A stretch of DNA of 64,000 nt from Flavobacterium enshiense (GCF_022836875.1 NZ_CP090376.1:372001-436000), one strand, 5' to 3'; shown: positions 45,536 to 54,813, counted from the first letter of the stretch. Program-made: numbers and translations. The notes: generated from the sequence alone by a model not told the origin.

Positions 45536-45634
45536 CTGTTGATTTCATTATTAATAAGTCGGTAAAAGTAGCTTATTTTTAAAATCCGTAAAATTTTAAT
45601 TATATTTTTGTAATGAATCTTTAGAACCTTTCTT

Positions 45635-46231
45635 ATGATCCCCGAAGAATTATTGGAATCACACCATGCTCTACAAAAAAAATATGCTAAAGGCGATACT
45701 ATTTTTCACGAAGGCGATTTACCTGTCAATTACTTTCAGATCATAAGCGGAGATGTAAAAATGTCCAATTTCAATGACGACGGCAAAGAGTTCATACAAG
45801 GTATTTTTCATCCGAAACAAAGTTTCGGAGAACCTCCTTTGTTTCTGAACCGCGTATATCCGGCCAACGCGATTGCTGTTACCGATTGTGAATTGTTTGT
45901 ACTGCCAAAATCCTCCTTTCTAAACCTCGTAAAGGAAAATGCTTCAGTTTCGCTTTCCATTATCGAAAACCTGGCGCAACGACTGCATTACAAATCGGTT
46001 ATGGCTGCCGAGATTTCCTCGCAGGAACCAGAGCACCGACTCTTGAAACTTTTCGATTATTCCATTACTTTTTTCAAAATCGAAAAAGAAACCGATGGTT
46101 ATCGAATAGATCTGACCAGACAGCAGATGGCTGATTTAACGGGGCTTCGCGTTGAAACCGTCATCCGTACCATTAAAGGCCTGGAGAAAAAAAACGAAAT
46201 AAAAATCATCAACCGAAAAGTGTATCGATAA
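45635..46231 (+). CDS. Crp/Fnr family transcriptional regulator
   Basis: A 198-residue regulator. Residues about 5-125 form the cyclic-nucleotide-binding-like domain (GDTIFHEGDLPVNYFQIISGDVK). The C-terminal winged helix has LTRQQMADLTGLRVETVIRTI. Only one Cys is present and no N-terminal Cys cluster, so it is not a 4Fe-4S FNR sensor. In the recognition helix the VETxxR frame of FNR is kept but FNR Ser212 is replaced by Ile. A perfect Fnr-like palindrome lies 11 bases after its stop, before a small membrane protein and a haemoglobin gene, suggesting it controls them. A TATTTTTG -7 element is at 45603-45610. Confidence 0.9.
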   Translation: MIPEELLESHHALQKKYAKGDTIFHEGDLPVNYFQIISGDVKMSNFNDDGKEFIQGIFHPKQSFGEPPLFLNRVYPANAIAVTDCELFVLPKSSFLNLVKENASVSLSIIENLAQRLHYKSVMAAEISSQEPEHRLLKLFDYSITFFKIEKETDGYRIDLTRQQMADLTGLRVETVIRTIKGLEKKNEIKIINRKVYR

Positions 46232-46241
46232 TTTTTTAGAA

Positions 46242-46257
46242 CATGATTTAAATCATG
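46242..46257. promoter_or_regulatory. Fnr-like operator upstream of the membrane protein-haemoglobin pair
   Basis: The perfect 16-bp palindrome CATGATTTAAATCATG contains TGAT-N4-ATCA, the core of Crp/Fnr sites (FNR: TTGAT-N4-ATCAA). A -7 element TAATTTTG is at 46280-46287, so the palindrome is centred near -43 from the predicted start and takes the place of the -33 element, the class II activator position. Confidence 0.75.
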
Positions 46258-46279
46258 AAATGTAAGATATAAGGCATGT

Positions 46280-46287
46280 TAATTTTG
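46280..46287 (+). promoter_or_regulatory. -7 element of the 46310-47019 operon
   Basis: TAATTTTG matches TAnnTTTG, 22 bases before the ATG of the small membrane protein. No -33 TTTG exists at the expected place (GAAA at 46257-46260), consistent with dependence on an activator. Confidence 0.65.
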
Positions 46288-46309
46288 ACTCACTAAAAAA
46301 CAAAAAAAC

Positions 46310-46597
46310 ATGACACTTTATCAAAAAACATTTCAAAACTTTCAAAAAGAGTATTATGCCTATGCCACTTTAGCCATTATCGGACAAAGTTGTCTGGGTG
46401 GTGCTGCAGCCATGTACATTTTAAAGAATGGGACTTCTTTTTCACAAATGATCCAACTGGCTTTGGTTGTTTTAGTCTGCAGTTTTGTTAACGGCTCAAT
46501 CTTAGCAACCCAAAAACACAAATTGGTCTTCAATCTGATTCTGACCAGCGCAATCACCAGCACGGTAATGATCATCCTTAACACGCTTGTAATTTAA
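46310..46597 (+). CDS. Small two- or three-helix membrane protein
   Basis: A 95-residue protein that I do not recognise. Hydrophobic segments are at about 17-36 (YATLAIIGQSCLGGAAAMYI), 46-66 and 75-94, with a short basic loop TQKHKLV. There is no signal peptide cleavage site, so it is probably an inner-membrane protein. It lies behind the Fnr-like operator and two bases before the haemoglobin gene, so a role tied to oxygen or nitrogen-oxide response is inferred from context only. Confidence 0.65.
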   Translation: MTLYQKTFQNFQKEYYAYATLAIIGQSCLGGAAAMYILKNGTSFSQMIQLALVVLVCSFVNGSILATQKHKLVFNLILTSAITSTVMIILNTLVI

Positions 46598-46599
46598 TA

Positions 46600-47019
46600 G
46601 TGAAAAGCGATATTCAGAACAGAGAGGATTTATCGAAACTAATTCACTCCTTTTACGCAAAAATCAGGACCAACGAAGAAATCGGTCATTTTTTCAATGA
46701 GACCATTCCAGACTGGGAAGCCCATCTGGAAAAGCTGACCGATTTTTGGGAGAACAATCTCTTTGGAATCCGAAAATATTACGGAAACCCAATTCAGGCT
46801 CACATAGAGGTTGACGAGAAATTCGATCACAGCGTCAGTCCGAATATTTTCGGCTTATGGCTGAACCTTTGGTTTGAAACCCTGGAAGAATTGTTTGAAG
46901 GAGAAAATGTGGAAACCTTAAAATTCCGCGCCCGAAAAATGGGAACTGTTTTTATGATGTATATTTATGAAAGCAGAAAACCTAATCATTCCGATTCCAC
47001 GGCACAAACCAGCATATAA
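46600..47019 (+). CDS. Group III truncated haemoglobin
   Basis: A 139-residue globin starting at GTG (46600), two bases after the upstream stop. The trHb III pattern is present: DLSKLIHSFYAKIRTNEEIGHFF in part, FWENNLFGIRKYYGNP, QAHIEVDEKFDHS with the likely haem-proximal His 68, and FGLWLNLWFETLEELFEGEN. Such globins bind oxygen or nitric oxide in the cytoplasm. It is cotranscribed with the small membrane protein and probably controlled by the adjacent Crp/Fnr regulator. Its last 34 bases overlap the convergent Sfp-type gene. Confidence 0.88.
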   Translation: MKSDIQNREDLSKLIHSFYAKIRTNEEIGHFFNETIPDWEAHLEKLTDFWENNLFGIRKYYGNPIQAHIEVDEKFDHSVSPNIFGLWLNLWFETLEELFEGENVETLKFRARKMGTVFMMYIYESRKPNHSDSTAQTSI

Positions 47020-47642
47020 TTGTGCTCTTTTTCTTCTCCGTTACCACAATCGATTTCCTCAAAAATAATATCGTAGTGCCGGATTACATCATTAAAGTGT
47101 AGTTCGGCGCTGCATTTTTTATCAGATAACTGAAAAGGATCTTCAAAAATATGATCCAGAAAACTGATACCAACTTCATTTTTCAGTTTGAAAATAGCCT
47201 CTTTTACGCCCCAAACCACGGTTGCCTTTTTCATGGTATCCGTTTCCGATAAATTTTCCAGATGCGATACATCCATAAAACGGGGAGCAAGCCGCACTAT
47301 CTTTTCCTTTATCTGCTCCAGATCGATTCCGATATTACATCCACTAAGAACAATGGCCGCAAAATCAAACGAATGCGAGATGGAGATGTGCGTTCCATCT
47401 TTTAAATGCGGTTTCCCGAAATCGTCATAATACAAATCGAAATCATCATAACCAGCGTGCTGAAACAGCATCCGTACCGCCAAAAAACCCTTTTGATGCC
47501 CTTCCGATTTCATTCCTTCCAATCGCGCCAATGAGGTGTCTTTCAGCGCAACATTTCGGAAAAGTTCGTTGAAATCTTCGGTTATTTTCCAAAGAAAAAC
47601 CTTTGACGTTGAATTGATATCAATAACTTTAAAAAGCGGCAT
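46986..47642 (-). CDS. 4'-phosphopantetheinyl transferase superfamily protein
   Basis: A 218-residue enzyme that transfers phosphopantetheine from CoA to carrier proteins. Sfp-type motifs: ISISHSFDFAAIVLS near residue 82, GIDLEQIKEKI near 100 with the metal-binding Asp and Glu, and VVWGVKEAIFKL near 143 with the catalytic Glu/Lys. No carrier protein gene is nearby, so the partner is unknown. It converges on the haemoglobin gene with a 34-base overlap and starts 140 bases from ahcY. Confidence 0.88.
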   Translation of the reverse strand: MPLFKVIDINSTSKVFLWKITEDFNELFRNVALKDTSLARLEGMKSEGHQKGFLAVRMLFQHAGYDDFDLYYDDFGKPHLKDGTHISISHSFDFAAIVLSGCNIGIDLEQIKEKIVRLAPRFMDVSHLENLSETDTMKKATVVWGVKEAIFKLKNEVGISFLDHIFEDPFQLSDKKCSAELHFNDVIRHYDIIFEEIDCGNGEEKEHNYMLVCAVESE

Positions 47643-47728
47643 ATTATATTTTACTGTTTTTCAAAAGATTAGAACTTAAACAAATCACAAAATAAGCTAA
47701 ATGCCTTAGGAAATACAAAGGAAATGCT

Positions 47729-47736
47729 TAATTTTG
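47729..47736 (+). promoter_or_regulatory. ahcY: -7 element of ahcY
   Basis: TAATTTTG matches the Bacteroidota -7 consensus, 46 bases before the ATG. Confidence 0.55.
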
Positions 47737-47782
47737 CTACCTTTATTAAGTTCAAAAAATATATAACAAATATACTAAATAG

Positions 47783-49099
47783 ATGAGTACAACGACATTA
47801 CCATTTGTTGCTTACAAAGTAAAAGATATCAATCTTGCTGCGTGGGGAAGAAAAGAAATCGAATTGGCAGAAGCTGAAATGCCTGGACTAATGGCGCTTC
47901 GTGCTGAATATGGTGCAAGCCAACCTTTAAAAGGCGCCCGTATCGCAGGATGTTTACACATGACTATCCAAACTGCGGTTTTAATTGAAACATTAATCGC
48001 CCTTGGTGCTGAAGTTACCTGGTCGTCTTGTAATATTTTCTCTACTCAGGATCAGGCTGCTGCTGCAATAGCTGCTGCAGGGATTCAGGTATACGCTTGG
48101 AAAGGTCTTAACGAAGAAGAATTTGACTGGTGTATTGAGCAAACTTTATTCTTTGGTGAAGAAAGAAAACCATTGAACATGATCTTGGATGACGGTGGTG
48201 ACTTAACCAACATGGTTTTCGATCGTTACCCTGAATTAATCCCTGGCATCAAAGGTTTATCAGAAGAAACTACAACAGGAGTTCACCGTTTATACGAAAG
48301 AATGAAAAACGGAACTTTGTTCATGCCGGCAATCAACGTAAACGATTCGGTTACAAAATCGAAATTTGATAACAAATACGGATGTAAAGAATCTGCTGTA
48401 GATGCAATCCGTCGTGCTACTGACGTTATGTTGGCTGGTAAGAGAGTAGTTGTTTGCGGATACGGTGACGTAGGTAAAGGAACTGCAGCTTCTTTCCGTG
48501 GTGCAGGCTCTATCGTTACTGTTACTGAAATCGACCCAATCTGTGCTTTACAGGCTGCTATGGACGGTTTTGAAGTAAAACGTTTAGACACTGTTGTTGC
48601 AAATGCTGATATCATCATCACAACTACAGGAAACAAAGACATCGTTATCGGAAAACACTTCGAGGCGATGAAAGACAAAACCATCGTTTGTAACATCGGT
48701 CACTTCGATAACGAAATCGACATGGCTTGGTTAAACAAAAACCACGGTGCATCTAAAATCGAAATCAAACCTCAAGTTGACAAATATACTATCGCAGGAA
48801 AAGACATTCTTATCTTAGCAGAAGGCCGTTTGGTTAACTTAGGTTGTGCTACAGGTCACCCATCTTTCGTAATGTCTAACTCATTCACGAACCAGACTTT
48901 AGCACAAATCGAATTATGGACAAACTCAGCAGCATACAAGAATGAAGTGTACATGTTACCGAAACATTTGGATGAGAAAGTAGCTTCTTTACACTTAGCG
49001 AAATTAGGTGTTGAATTAGAGACTTTAAATGATGAGCAGGCTGCTTACATCGGAGTGGATGTTAAAGGTCCGTTCAAACCAGAATATTACAGATATTAA
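47783..49099 (+). CDS. ahcY: Adenosylhomocysteinase
   Basis: Splits S-adenosylhomocysteine to adenosine and homocysteine, keeping methylation going; 438 residues. Family features: [36 protein letters not shown], the NAD-binding [21 protein letters not shown] near 220, [27 protein letters not shown] and the C-terminal [11 protein letters not shown] with the NAD-contacting Lys/Tyr. Codon use is biased as in highly expressed genes. It ends at a repeat-borne terminator. Confidence 0.98.
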   Translation: MSTTTLPFVAYKVKDINLAAWGRKEIELAEAEMPGLMALRAEYGASQPLKGARIAGCLHMTIQTAVLIETLIALGAEVTWSSCNIFSTQDQAAAAIAAAGIQVYAWKGLNEEEFDWCIEQTLFFGEERKPLNMILDDGGDLTNMVFDRYPELIPGIKGLSEETTTGVHRLYERMKNGTLFMPAINVNDSVTKSKFDNKYGCKESAVDAIRRATDVMLAGKRVVVCGYGDVGKGTAASFRGAGSIVTVTEIDPICALQAAMDGFEVKRLDTVVANADIIITTTGNKDIVIGKHFEAMKDKTIVCNIGHFDNEIDMAWLNKNHGASKIEIKPQVDKYTIAGKDILILAEGRLVNLGCATGHPSFVMSNSFTNQTLAQIELWTNSAAYKNEVYMLPKHLDEKVASLHLAKLGVELETLNDEQAAYIGVDVKGPFKPEYYRY

Positions 49100-49105
49100 T
49101 CGGAC

Positions 49106-49178
49106 TTACTTAGGCTTCTTAGAAAGTTAGATTTTTAGATATTTAGAAACCCTTGCAGTAATGCGAGGGTTTTTTGTT
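49106..49178 (+). repeat. Intergenic repeat unit with terminator, copy 1
   Basis: About 70 bases, including CTTCTTAGAA, GTTAGATTTTTAGATATTTAG and a terminator (AAACCCTTGCA paired with TGCGAGGGTTT, then T). It is nearly identical to copy 2 at 51623-51693. Copy 1 ends ahcY. Confidence 0.85.
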
Positions 49179-49299
49179 TTTTACTTGTGGTAAATAGCAA
49201 AATTTTCGTATTAAAAAATGTTGCACATCAAAAAATAACTAACTAATTTTAATACAACCAATTAGCTTCTATTTCCCAACCACGAAAATACACTATGAC

Positions 49300-51618
49300 T
49301 TGAAAAAGACAACTCCCTTAGTTACCCTCATATTTTTTCTGTGCTTTTCGTTAAATCTTTTCGCGCAAGATAAGAAACCAAAAGTCGTACTGGTCCTCAG
49401 CGGTGGCGGAGCCAAAGGGATTGCTCATATTCCGCTTTTACAAAAACTCGACTCTTTACATATTGTTCCCGATCTTATCATCGGAAACAGCATGGGAAGC
49501 ATCATCGGAGGTTTGTATGCGATGGGATATTCCGGAGACAGCATCGCCAGTATCACCAAAAATATCGATTGGGATAAAATACTGGGGGGCGGCATGTCCC
49601 TGAGAAACGTCAGCGTAGACGAAAAAAGGGAATTTCAACGATATTTAGCGGGCATAGGAATTAAAGACGGGAAAGCAAAAAGTACCGGTGCCATATTAAA
49701 CGACCAAAACTTAAGAGAATATCTTTTCGAATTAACCTATCCTGTTTACAATGTCAAAGATTTTGATAATCTGCCAATACCATTTCGAGCCATGGCGACC
49801 GATTTGGTGGAGGGAAAAGAAGTCGTTCTAAGCAAAGGGAGTTTGGCTTTTGCCATGAGAGCCAGTATGTCCCTACCAGCCGTTTTCAAACCCATGCCAT
49901 ATGAAAATACCGTTTTGGTTGACGGAGGCGTAATGAATAATTTCCCTACAGATATTGCCAAACAAATGGGGGCCGACATCATAATTGGCAGCGATGTAGG
50001 CGGCGGAATGGAACCCAAGGAAAAACTGGACAATTTCGCAACGGTTCTGATGCAAACCAGTACGTTTCCGAGCAATATTAAAAATCCCGACAACCGGGCA
50101 CTTTGCGATATTTTGGTCGATCACCTGCCCAATCTTCGTTTTTCCACCGCTGATTTTGCAAAAAGTGAAGAAATCTACAACGATGGTAAAATTGCTGCAT
50201 CAAAAAACCTATCTGCTTTAATAGCATTAGCAGAAAAGATAAAAGGGTATCAGCAAAGAACCCACCAACTGCCCAACACCCCTAATGAATTCGTTATTGA
50301 CACCATTATTTACAAAAACATCAGCAAAGAAAACATGCCGCTTGTAATTGCCCGGACCAATTTCAAATCGCACACAAAATACACCCCTAAAGATTTAATT
50401 GCAGGTGTTAACAGAGCAATGGGCACTAACCTTTTCAACCAAATCACCTATAATTATTTTATAAATGAAGAAGGCAAATTAGGAATGATTTTGGATGGAT
50501 TTGAACAGCCAAAAAACCAACTAAACGCCTCAGTGCATTATGACACTTACCGAGGAGTAGGTTTGATTCTCAATTATACCGCCAGAAATGTGCTTGCCCA
50601 ATCCTCCCGCCTGCTCATTACTGCCGATATTGCCGAACAACCAAAAGGCAGAATCCAATTTCAGAAAAATTTCGGAAAAAAGAAAGATTGGTGGTGGGCA
50701 TCTGAACTTTATGCAGCTTTTTTAAAACAAGAAGTTTTTATAGATGGCAATTCGGTAGATAACATGTTATATGATGCCATTGAATTCAATAATGAATTTA
50801 ACAGAAATATAAATCCGTTAAAAAACTACATTGGTTTTGGTTTAAACTACAATCACACAAAAATAAAACCAAAATACGACCCCTACTACAACCCCAATGT
50901 GTTTTTCCTTACCAAATATATTTTCGACGGCTTAGAGGTAAACATGCACTATTCATATAACGACATGGATAAAGTATTTTTCGCCACTAACGGAACCATC
51001 CTAAAAGCCAATGTAAACCGATCATTACTAACTGATATTACTGCCACTTTCATCGATCCAAACATAGCAAATGTTTCCGATGCCACTAATGGCTATACAA
51101 AACTTGGTTTCGGATTTGAAAAACGAGTACCTTTAAAAAGAAAAATCAATGGAATGATAGGATTTGATGCCAATTATATCTTTCAGGACAAGCTTAAAAA
51201 CAACCAACTCTCTTTTACGGATTATGGGTATGCTTCAAAATACTTCTTAGGAGGTATTATTCCTTTTTCCGGAAGCAATCGTTTTACATTTCCGGGTTTA
51301 ACCGAAGATGAACTTAATGCAACTCAGTTCACGGGAGTCAAACTTGGAGCTCAAATCAACCCCATCGGCAAATTTTACCTAACACCTCATTTTAATATTG
51401 CCACTGTTGGCTTTGATACTTTCAATGATTATGTAGACAATATATTCAATCCAAAAGGAAATTGGGACAACAACACCGAAGAAAGTCTTGTGATGTCCGG
51501 AGGAGCTTCTATTTCTTACCAGTCCATTTTAGGCCCCATCCACTTTGATACTTCATGGATAAATGATGTCAACAAAGTGAGGGTGTTTTTCAGCGTTGGT
51601 TTCTCATTCAATCCGTAA
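49300..51618 (+). CDS. Patatin-like phospholipase with C-terminal outer-membrane barrel
   Basis: A 772-residue protein whose best start is a TTG at 49300; the nearest ATG (49295) is out of frame and stops at once. Signal peptide about 1-23 (FFLCFSLNLFAQ). The patatin domain (about 28-310) has the oxyanion loop SGGGAKG near 37, nucleophile motif GNSMG near 64 and DGG near 208. A POTRA-like segment and a beta-barrel ending VFFSVGFSFNP follow, as in PlpD-type autotransporter phospholipases. It probably displays a lipase at the outer membrane. It is flanked on both sides by the same intergenic repeat. Confidence 0.88.
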   Translation: MKKTTPLVTLIFFLCFSLNLFAQDKKPKVVLVLSGGGAKGIAHIPLLQKLDSLHIVPDLIIGNSMGSIIGGLYAMGYSGDSIASITKNIDWDKILGGGMSLRNVSVDEKREFQRYLAGIGIKDGKAKSTGAILNDQNLREYLFELTYPVYNVKDFDNLPIPFRAMATDLVEGKEVVLSKGSLAFAMRASMSLPAVFKPMPYENTVLVDGGVMNNFPTDIAKQMGADIIIGSDVGGGMEPKEKLDNFATVLMQTSTFPSNIKNPDNRALCDILVDHLPNLRFSTADFAKSEEIYNDGKIAASKNLSALIALAEKIKGYQQRTHQLPNTPNEFVIDTIIYKNISKENMPLVIARTNFKSHTKYTPKDLIAGVNRAMGTNLFNQITYNYFINEEGKLGMILDGFEQPKNQLNASVHYDTYRGVGLILNYTARNVLAQSSRLLITADIAEQPKGRIQFQKNFGKKKDWWWASELYAAFLKQEVFIDGNSVDNMLYDAIEFNNEFNRNINPLKNYIGFGLNYNHTKIKPKYDPYYNPNVFFLTKYIFDGLEVNMHYSYNDMDKVFFATNGTILKANVNRSLLTDITATFIDPNIANVSDATNGYTKLGFGFEKRVPLKRKINGMIGFDANYIFQDKLKNNQLSFTDYGYASKYFLGGIIPFSGSNRFTFPGLTEDELNATQFTGVKLGAQINPIGKFYLTPHFNIATVGFDTFNDYVDNIFNPKGNWDNNTEESLVMSGGASISYQSILGPIHFDTSWINDVNKVRVFFSVGFSFNP

Positions 51619-51622
51619 CTCA

Positions 51623-51693
51623 TTTAGACTTCTTAGAATGTTAGATTTTTAGATATTTAGAAACCCTTGCAGTAATGTGAGGGTTTTTTGTTT
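51623..51693 (+). repeat. Intergenic repeat unit with terminator, copy 2
   Basis: Nearly identical to the copy at 49106-49178, with only a few substitutions (for example TGTGAGGG for TGCGAGGG). Its hairpin and T run end the patatin gene. Confidence 0.85.
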
Positions 51694-51800
51694 GGTTTTG
51701 ATCAGAGCACGGAGACTTTCAGCAGCCACACCACAAGTTCAATAAGAATTGCTTATATTTGATTTTGAGAAAATCTCAGCTGTATTTATATTCCAATCCA

Positions 51801-52757
51801 ATGACCATGTCGTGCCGGTTATTGATAGCATCCATTAGAAAACGGGTTTTTTGGCTTGTTGTTTTCCTTATTGCCTGTTCGGACTTACAAGCACAAGACT
51901 TTAATACACGGTTCACATTCACACTTAATCCTTTTATTAAATCCGATTTTATTTTCATTTCCCAGATTCAGCCTAACCAGACACAGGATTCCGAACCGAC
52001 CCAATTTTCAAAAGAAAGGATGCTGATCACAGAATTAACAGCCTATCAGCAAAGGAAAATAACAGACAGATATCAGCTATTTCATATAAAAAAAGATTCC
52101 TCCCTAACCTATCAAAAAGCATATCCTCCCCAAAAAGCCGACTTTCGAAAATTAGGCTACTGTACCCTGGTATTTGTAGGCACATCCATTGTCGTTGCTG
52201 CTGTAGTGTGGACATTGCCCGAAAGCGCATCAGGATGGAACAAAAAAGAAATTAAAGACACAGGATTATTCACAATGTGGCACGAAAATGTGACCACGGG
52301 CCCGGTTGTAGACGAAGACTCAGATTACTACAATTATGTGACACATCCTTATGCCGGCGCAGTGTATTATATGGCTGCACGCAGTAGTGGCTTTAGACCT
52401 TTGGGATCTTTCGCTTACTCAGCAATCCTTTCAACTCTTGTTTGGGAATACGGCATTGAAGCCTTTGCCGAAGCTCCTTCCTGGCAGGATCTGATCATTA
52501 CCCCTACCGTGGGATCGCTGTTGGGAGAAGTTTTTTTCCATGCTAAAAGAGGCATTTTAAAAAACCATTCTAAAGTTTTAAAATCAAAAGCATTGGGTTT
52601 TGTCTGCCTGCTAGTAATAGACCCTTTTAGCACCGCTGTAGATGGTTTTGGGTATAAGCCAAAAATGAAATCCAATCTTAGTATCGCACCAATTCCTTAC
52701 AACCGTTCAAATAAGCCGGAATCTGTTTTGGGTCTGAAATACACCGTTAGGTTTTAA
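51801..52757 (+). CDS. DUF3943 domain-containing exported protein
   Basis: A 318-residue protein from ATG 51801; a start at 51759 would place 14 residues before the signal peptide. The signal sequence is about 8-32 (VFWLVVFLIACSDLQAQ). The DUF3943 segment is clear: NYVTHPYAGAVYYMAARSSG, STLVWEYGIEAFAEAPSWQD, and LIITPTVGSLLGEVF. It carries a hydrophobic helix near 125 and a likely membrane-associated helical core. Function is unknown; the family is common in Bacteroidota envelopes. It follows the patatin gene beyond the repeat and has no operon partner. Confidence 0.8.
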   Translation: MTMSCRLLIASIRKRVFWLVVFLIACSDLQAQDFNTRFTFTLNPFIKSDFIFISQIQPNQTQDSEPTQFSKERMLITELTAYQQRKITDRYQLFHIKKDSSLTYQKAYPPQKADFRKLGYCTLVFVGTSIVVAAVVWTLPESASGWNKKEIKDTGLFTMWHENVTTGPVVDEDSDYYNYVTHPYAGAVYYMAARSSGFRPLGSFAYSAILSTLVWEYGIEAFAEAPSWQDLIITPTVGSLLGEVFFHAKRGILKNHSKVLKSKALGFVCLLVIDPFSTAVDGFGYKPKMKSNLSIAPIPYNRSNKPESVLGLKYTVRF

Positions 52758-52825
52758 TTTATCCGCCTTGCCTCGGCCCTGCTTCAAATAACACAGACAA
52801 CACAAGCAGTGAGCTAAAAAATTCC

Positions 52826-53506
52826 TTAACGAAAAGCGACTTCAATTCTAGCTGAAACACTGTCATAGTCCCGCACCATGAGTTTACCTTTATTTTTACG
52901 TAGGGCAATGAGCCCATAGCTTTCCTTAATAATTTTTCCGACAAATTGCCGAGTATCTTTAGCGTAATTAAACGACAGTTTATTCCAATAAGAGCGCAGT
53001 ATCGGCGATTGCATCCACATCAGATAATTATTCACCCATACATCTTTACCTGTCGTATCGAATTTCCCGGTAGTGAGGAAATCCTCCATCGACTGAAACA
53101 CTCTCAGCGAATAATAAACCTCTAACTGTTTTCTTTTAAGCGGATCATATTTTTCAGGGACTGCCATCCCAAAATCAGCATCAGGCGTCATACTGGAATA
53201 CAGGAAATAACCTTCGGGATACTTCTGAAGCAATTCACTTTGGGGATCGAGCCAATTGCGCTGGATGTTTTGCACGGTGTTATAGGCAGCTTTATTCAGC
53301 TCTATTCTGTCGTTAGATCGAATGGACACATAGATATTATAAATCACAAGAAAAAAGGAAAGCGATGCCATGAGACGCAGAGACAGCTCATACTTTTTTT
53401 CAATAGGCGCCTCAAGTCTACGGATTAACTCATAACCAACTATATACACCAAGATTAGTACGATGGTGATTACCAATACTTCCAACTGTGAATTTGAATA
53501 AAACAT
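52826..53506 (-). CDS. Hypothetical membrane-anchored protein
   Basis: I do not recognise this 226-residue protein. From ATG 53506 it has two N-terminal hydrophobic helices (about 8-25 and 44-62). A soluble domain of about 160 residues rich in Tyr, Lys and Asp follows, including LQKYPEGYFLYSSMTPDADF and YAKDTRQFVGKII. A GTG at 53512 would add two residues. It is not in an operon; the DUF3943 gene converges on it from the left. Confidence 0.55.
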   Translation of the reverse strand: MFYSNSQLEVLVITIVLILVYIVGYELIRRLEAPIEKKYELSLRLMASLSFFLVIYNIYVSIRSNDRIELNKAAYNTVQNIQRNWLDPQSELLQKYPEGYFLYSSMTPDADFGMAVPEKYDPLKRKQLEVYYSLRVFQSMEDFLTTGKFDTTGKDVWVNNYLMWMQSPILRSYWNKLSFNYAKDTRQFVGKIIKESYGLIALRKNKGKLMVRDYDSVSARIEVAFR

Positions 53507-53512
53507 CGCCAC

Positions 53513-53862
53513 AGGAATTTCAGATTACGATACAAGTTACGAAATTAACAGGAATTATTACCCCCAGAAACACTTAAAAAACACACAACAAACACACTAA
53601 CAAAGGCTTACCTTGTCCTACACAATAATTTCCACAATCTCTTAATAGATCAATTGTACCACAAGAATATATCACCAGAAAGACAAGCAAGCACTAGATT
53701 GGATTTCCGCAGGCAACCTCCCCATTACTTTAACTCATTTATCAAAAAAATATCACCAATTATCAATTTTTGTGATATCGAATTACTTCTAGATAAATTA
53801 TTAGCTTTTTAATTAACTTTAATATTAAAATCAATCTATTTCTCATTTAATTAACAGCTTTT
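53513..53862. other. 350-base AT-rich spacer without a gene
   Basis: No credible reading frame, tRNA or riboswitch motif is visible. It holds the divergent 5' regions of the membrane protein (left) and the LamG protein (right), with long A/T stretches near 53740-53850. Confidence 0.6.
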
Positions 53863-54813
53863 ATGAAAAAAAATTACTTTCTATTGTCACTTTTGACTCT
53901 TGGCATTACAGCATTAAAAGCTCAAGTGCCTAACTATGTACCATCATCAGGCCTGGTTGCTTATTATGGTTTTAACGGAAACGCAAATGATGCAACAGCC
54001 AACAACTATCACCTTACCAACTATGGTGCATCATTAACCACCGACAGAAACGGAACAGCAAATTCCGCATACTCTTTTAACGGAAGCACGTCCTATTTAA
54101 TGCTAAGTTCATTTCCTACAGTATTTTCATATACTGGAGCGCATTCTGTATCATTCTGGATGAAAAAAAACAATACCGCCATAAGTATTGCCATCATGAG
54201 CGGATCCACTGCAAACGGAAATTTTATCTGGAACGTTCAATCCACAGACACAGCCACACAGACCGGAGTAAACAAACAAGGTAGCTCATGGGCCTGGGCA
54301 TACGGACCTGCAGTTACCGTCGGACAATGGGAACATTATACAGCCGTATACAACAACCAAAATTTGACGCTGTATAAAAACGGCGTATCAGTAGGCACTA
54401 GGACCGCCGACAGCTACACAAGCGTAAATTCTGCCCCCCTACCGCTTTGGATAGGAAAAGGACCGTCAGGAGGCAACTTTAACGGCTCACTTGATGACGT
54501 AGCCATTTGGAACCGTGCACTTACCCCTGCAGAGGTAACACAGGTCTATCAGGCCACTTTATCAACAAATGAGGTATCACAAAAGAAATCCTTCAGAATA
54601 TACCCTAACCCTGCCTCAGAAGCAATTTATATACAAAATGACAACACCACCGAAACTATAAACTACCAACTTTCCGATATAAATGGAAAAATCGTATTGG
54701 CAGGTGCTAAAAATTCATCCGAATTGAATATGCTAAACATTAAAAATTTAGTACCGGGAATCTATTTTCTAAAACTGAATAATGAAGAATCAGAAAAAAT
54801 AATCATTAAATAA
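53863..54813 (+). CDS. Secreted LamG-domain protein with T9SS type A sorting signal
   Basis: A 316-residue protein. Signal peptide about 1-21 (LLSLLTLGITALKAQ). Residues about 30-230 form a LamG/concanavalin-like lectin domain: LVAYYGFNGNANDATANNYH, AYSFNGSTSYL, VSFWMKKN, then FNGSLDDVAIWNRALTPAEV. The last 80 residues are a type IX secretion C-terminal domain with FRIYPNPASEAIYI, the LVPGIYFLKL segment and final KIIIK. It is therefore predicted to be exported across the outer membrane and attached to the surface or released, perhaps binding glycans. It is a single gene with a strong terminator. Confidence 0.9.
   Translation: MKKNYFLLSLLTLGITALKAQVPNYVPSSGLVAYYGFNGNANDATANNYHLTNYGASLTTDRNGTANSAYSFNGSTSYLMLSSFPTVFSYTGAHSVSFWMKKNNTAISIAIMSGSTANGNFIWNVQSTDTATQTGVNKQGSSWAWAYGPAVTVGQWEHYTAVYNNQNLTLYKNGVSVGTRTADSYTSVNSAPLPLWIGKGPSGGNFNGSLDDVAIWNRALTPAEVTQVYQATLSTNEVSQKKSFRIYPNPASEAIYIQNDNTTETINYQLSDINGKIVLAGAKNSSELNMLNIKNLVPGIYFLKLNNEESEKIIIK

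Noticed and set aside
49100..51693. Possible composite transposon around the patatin gene
   Set aside because: There is no transposase, no terminal inverted repeats and no target duplication; the flanking copies are direct repeats containing terminators. Kept only as a repeat finding.
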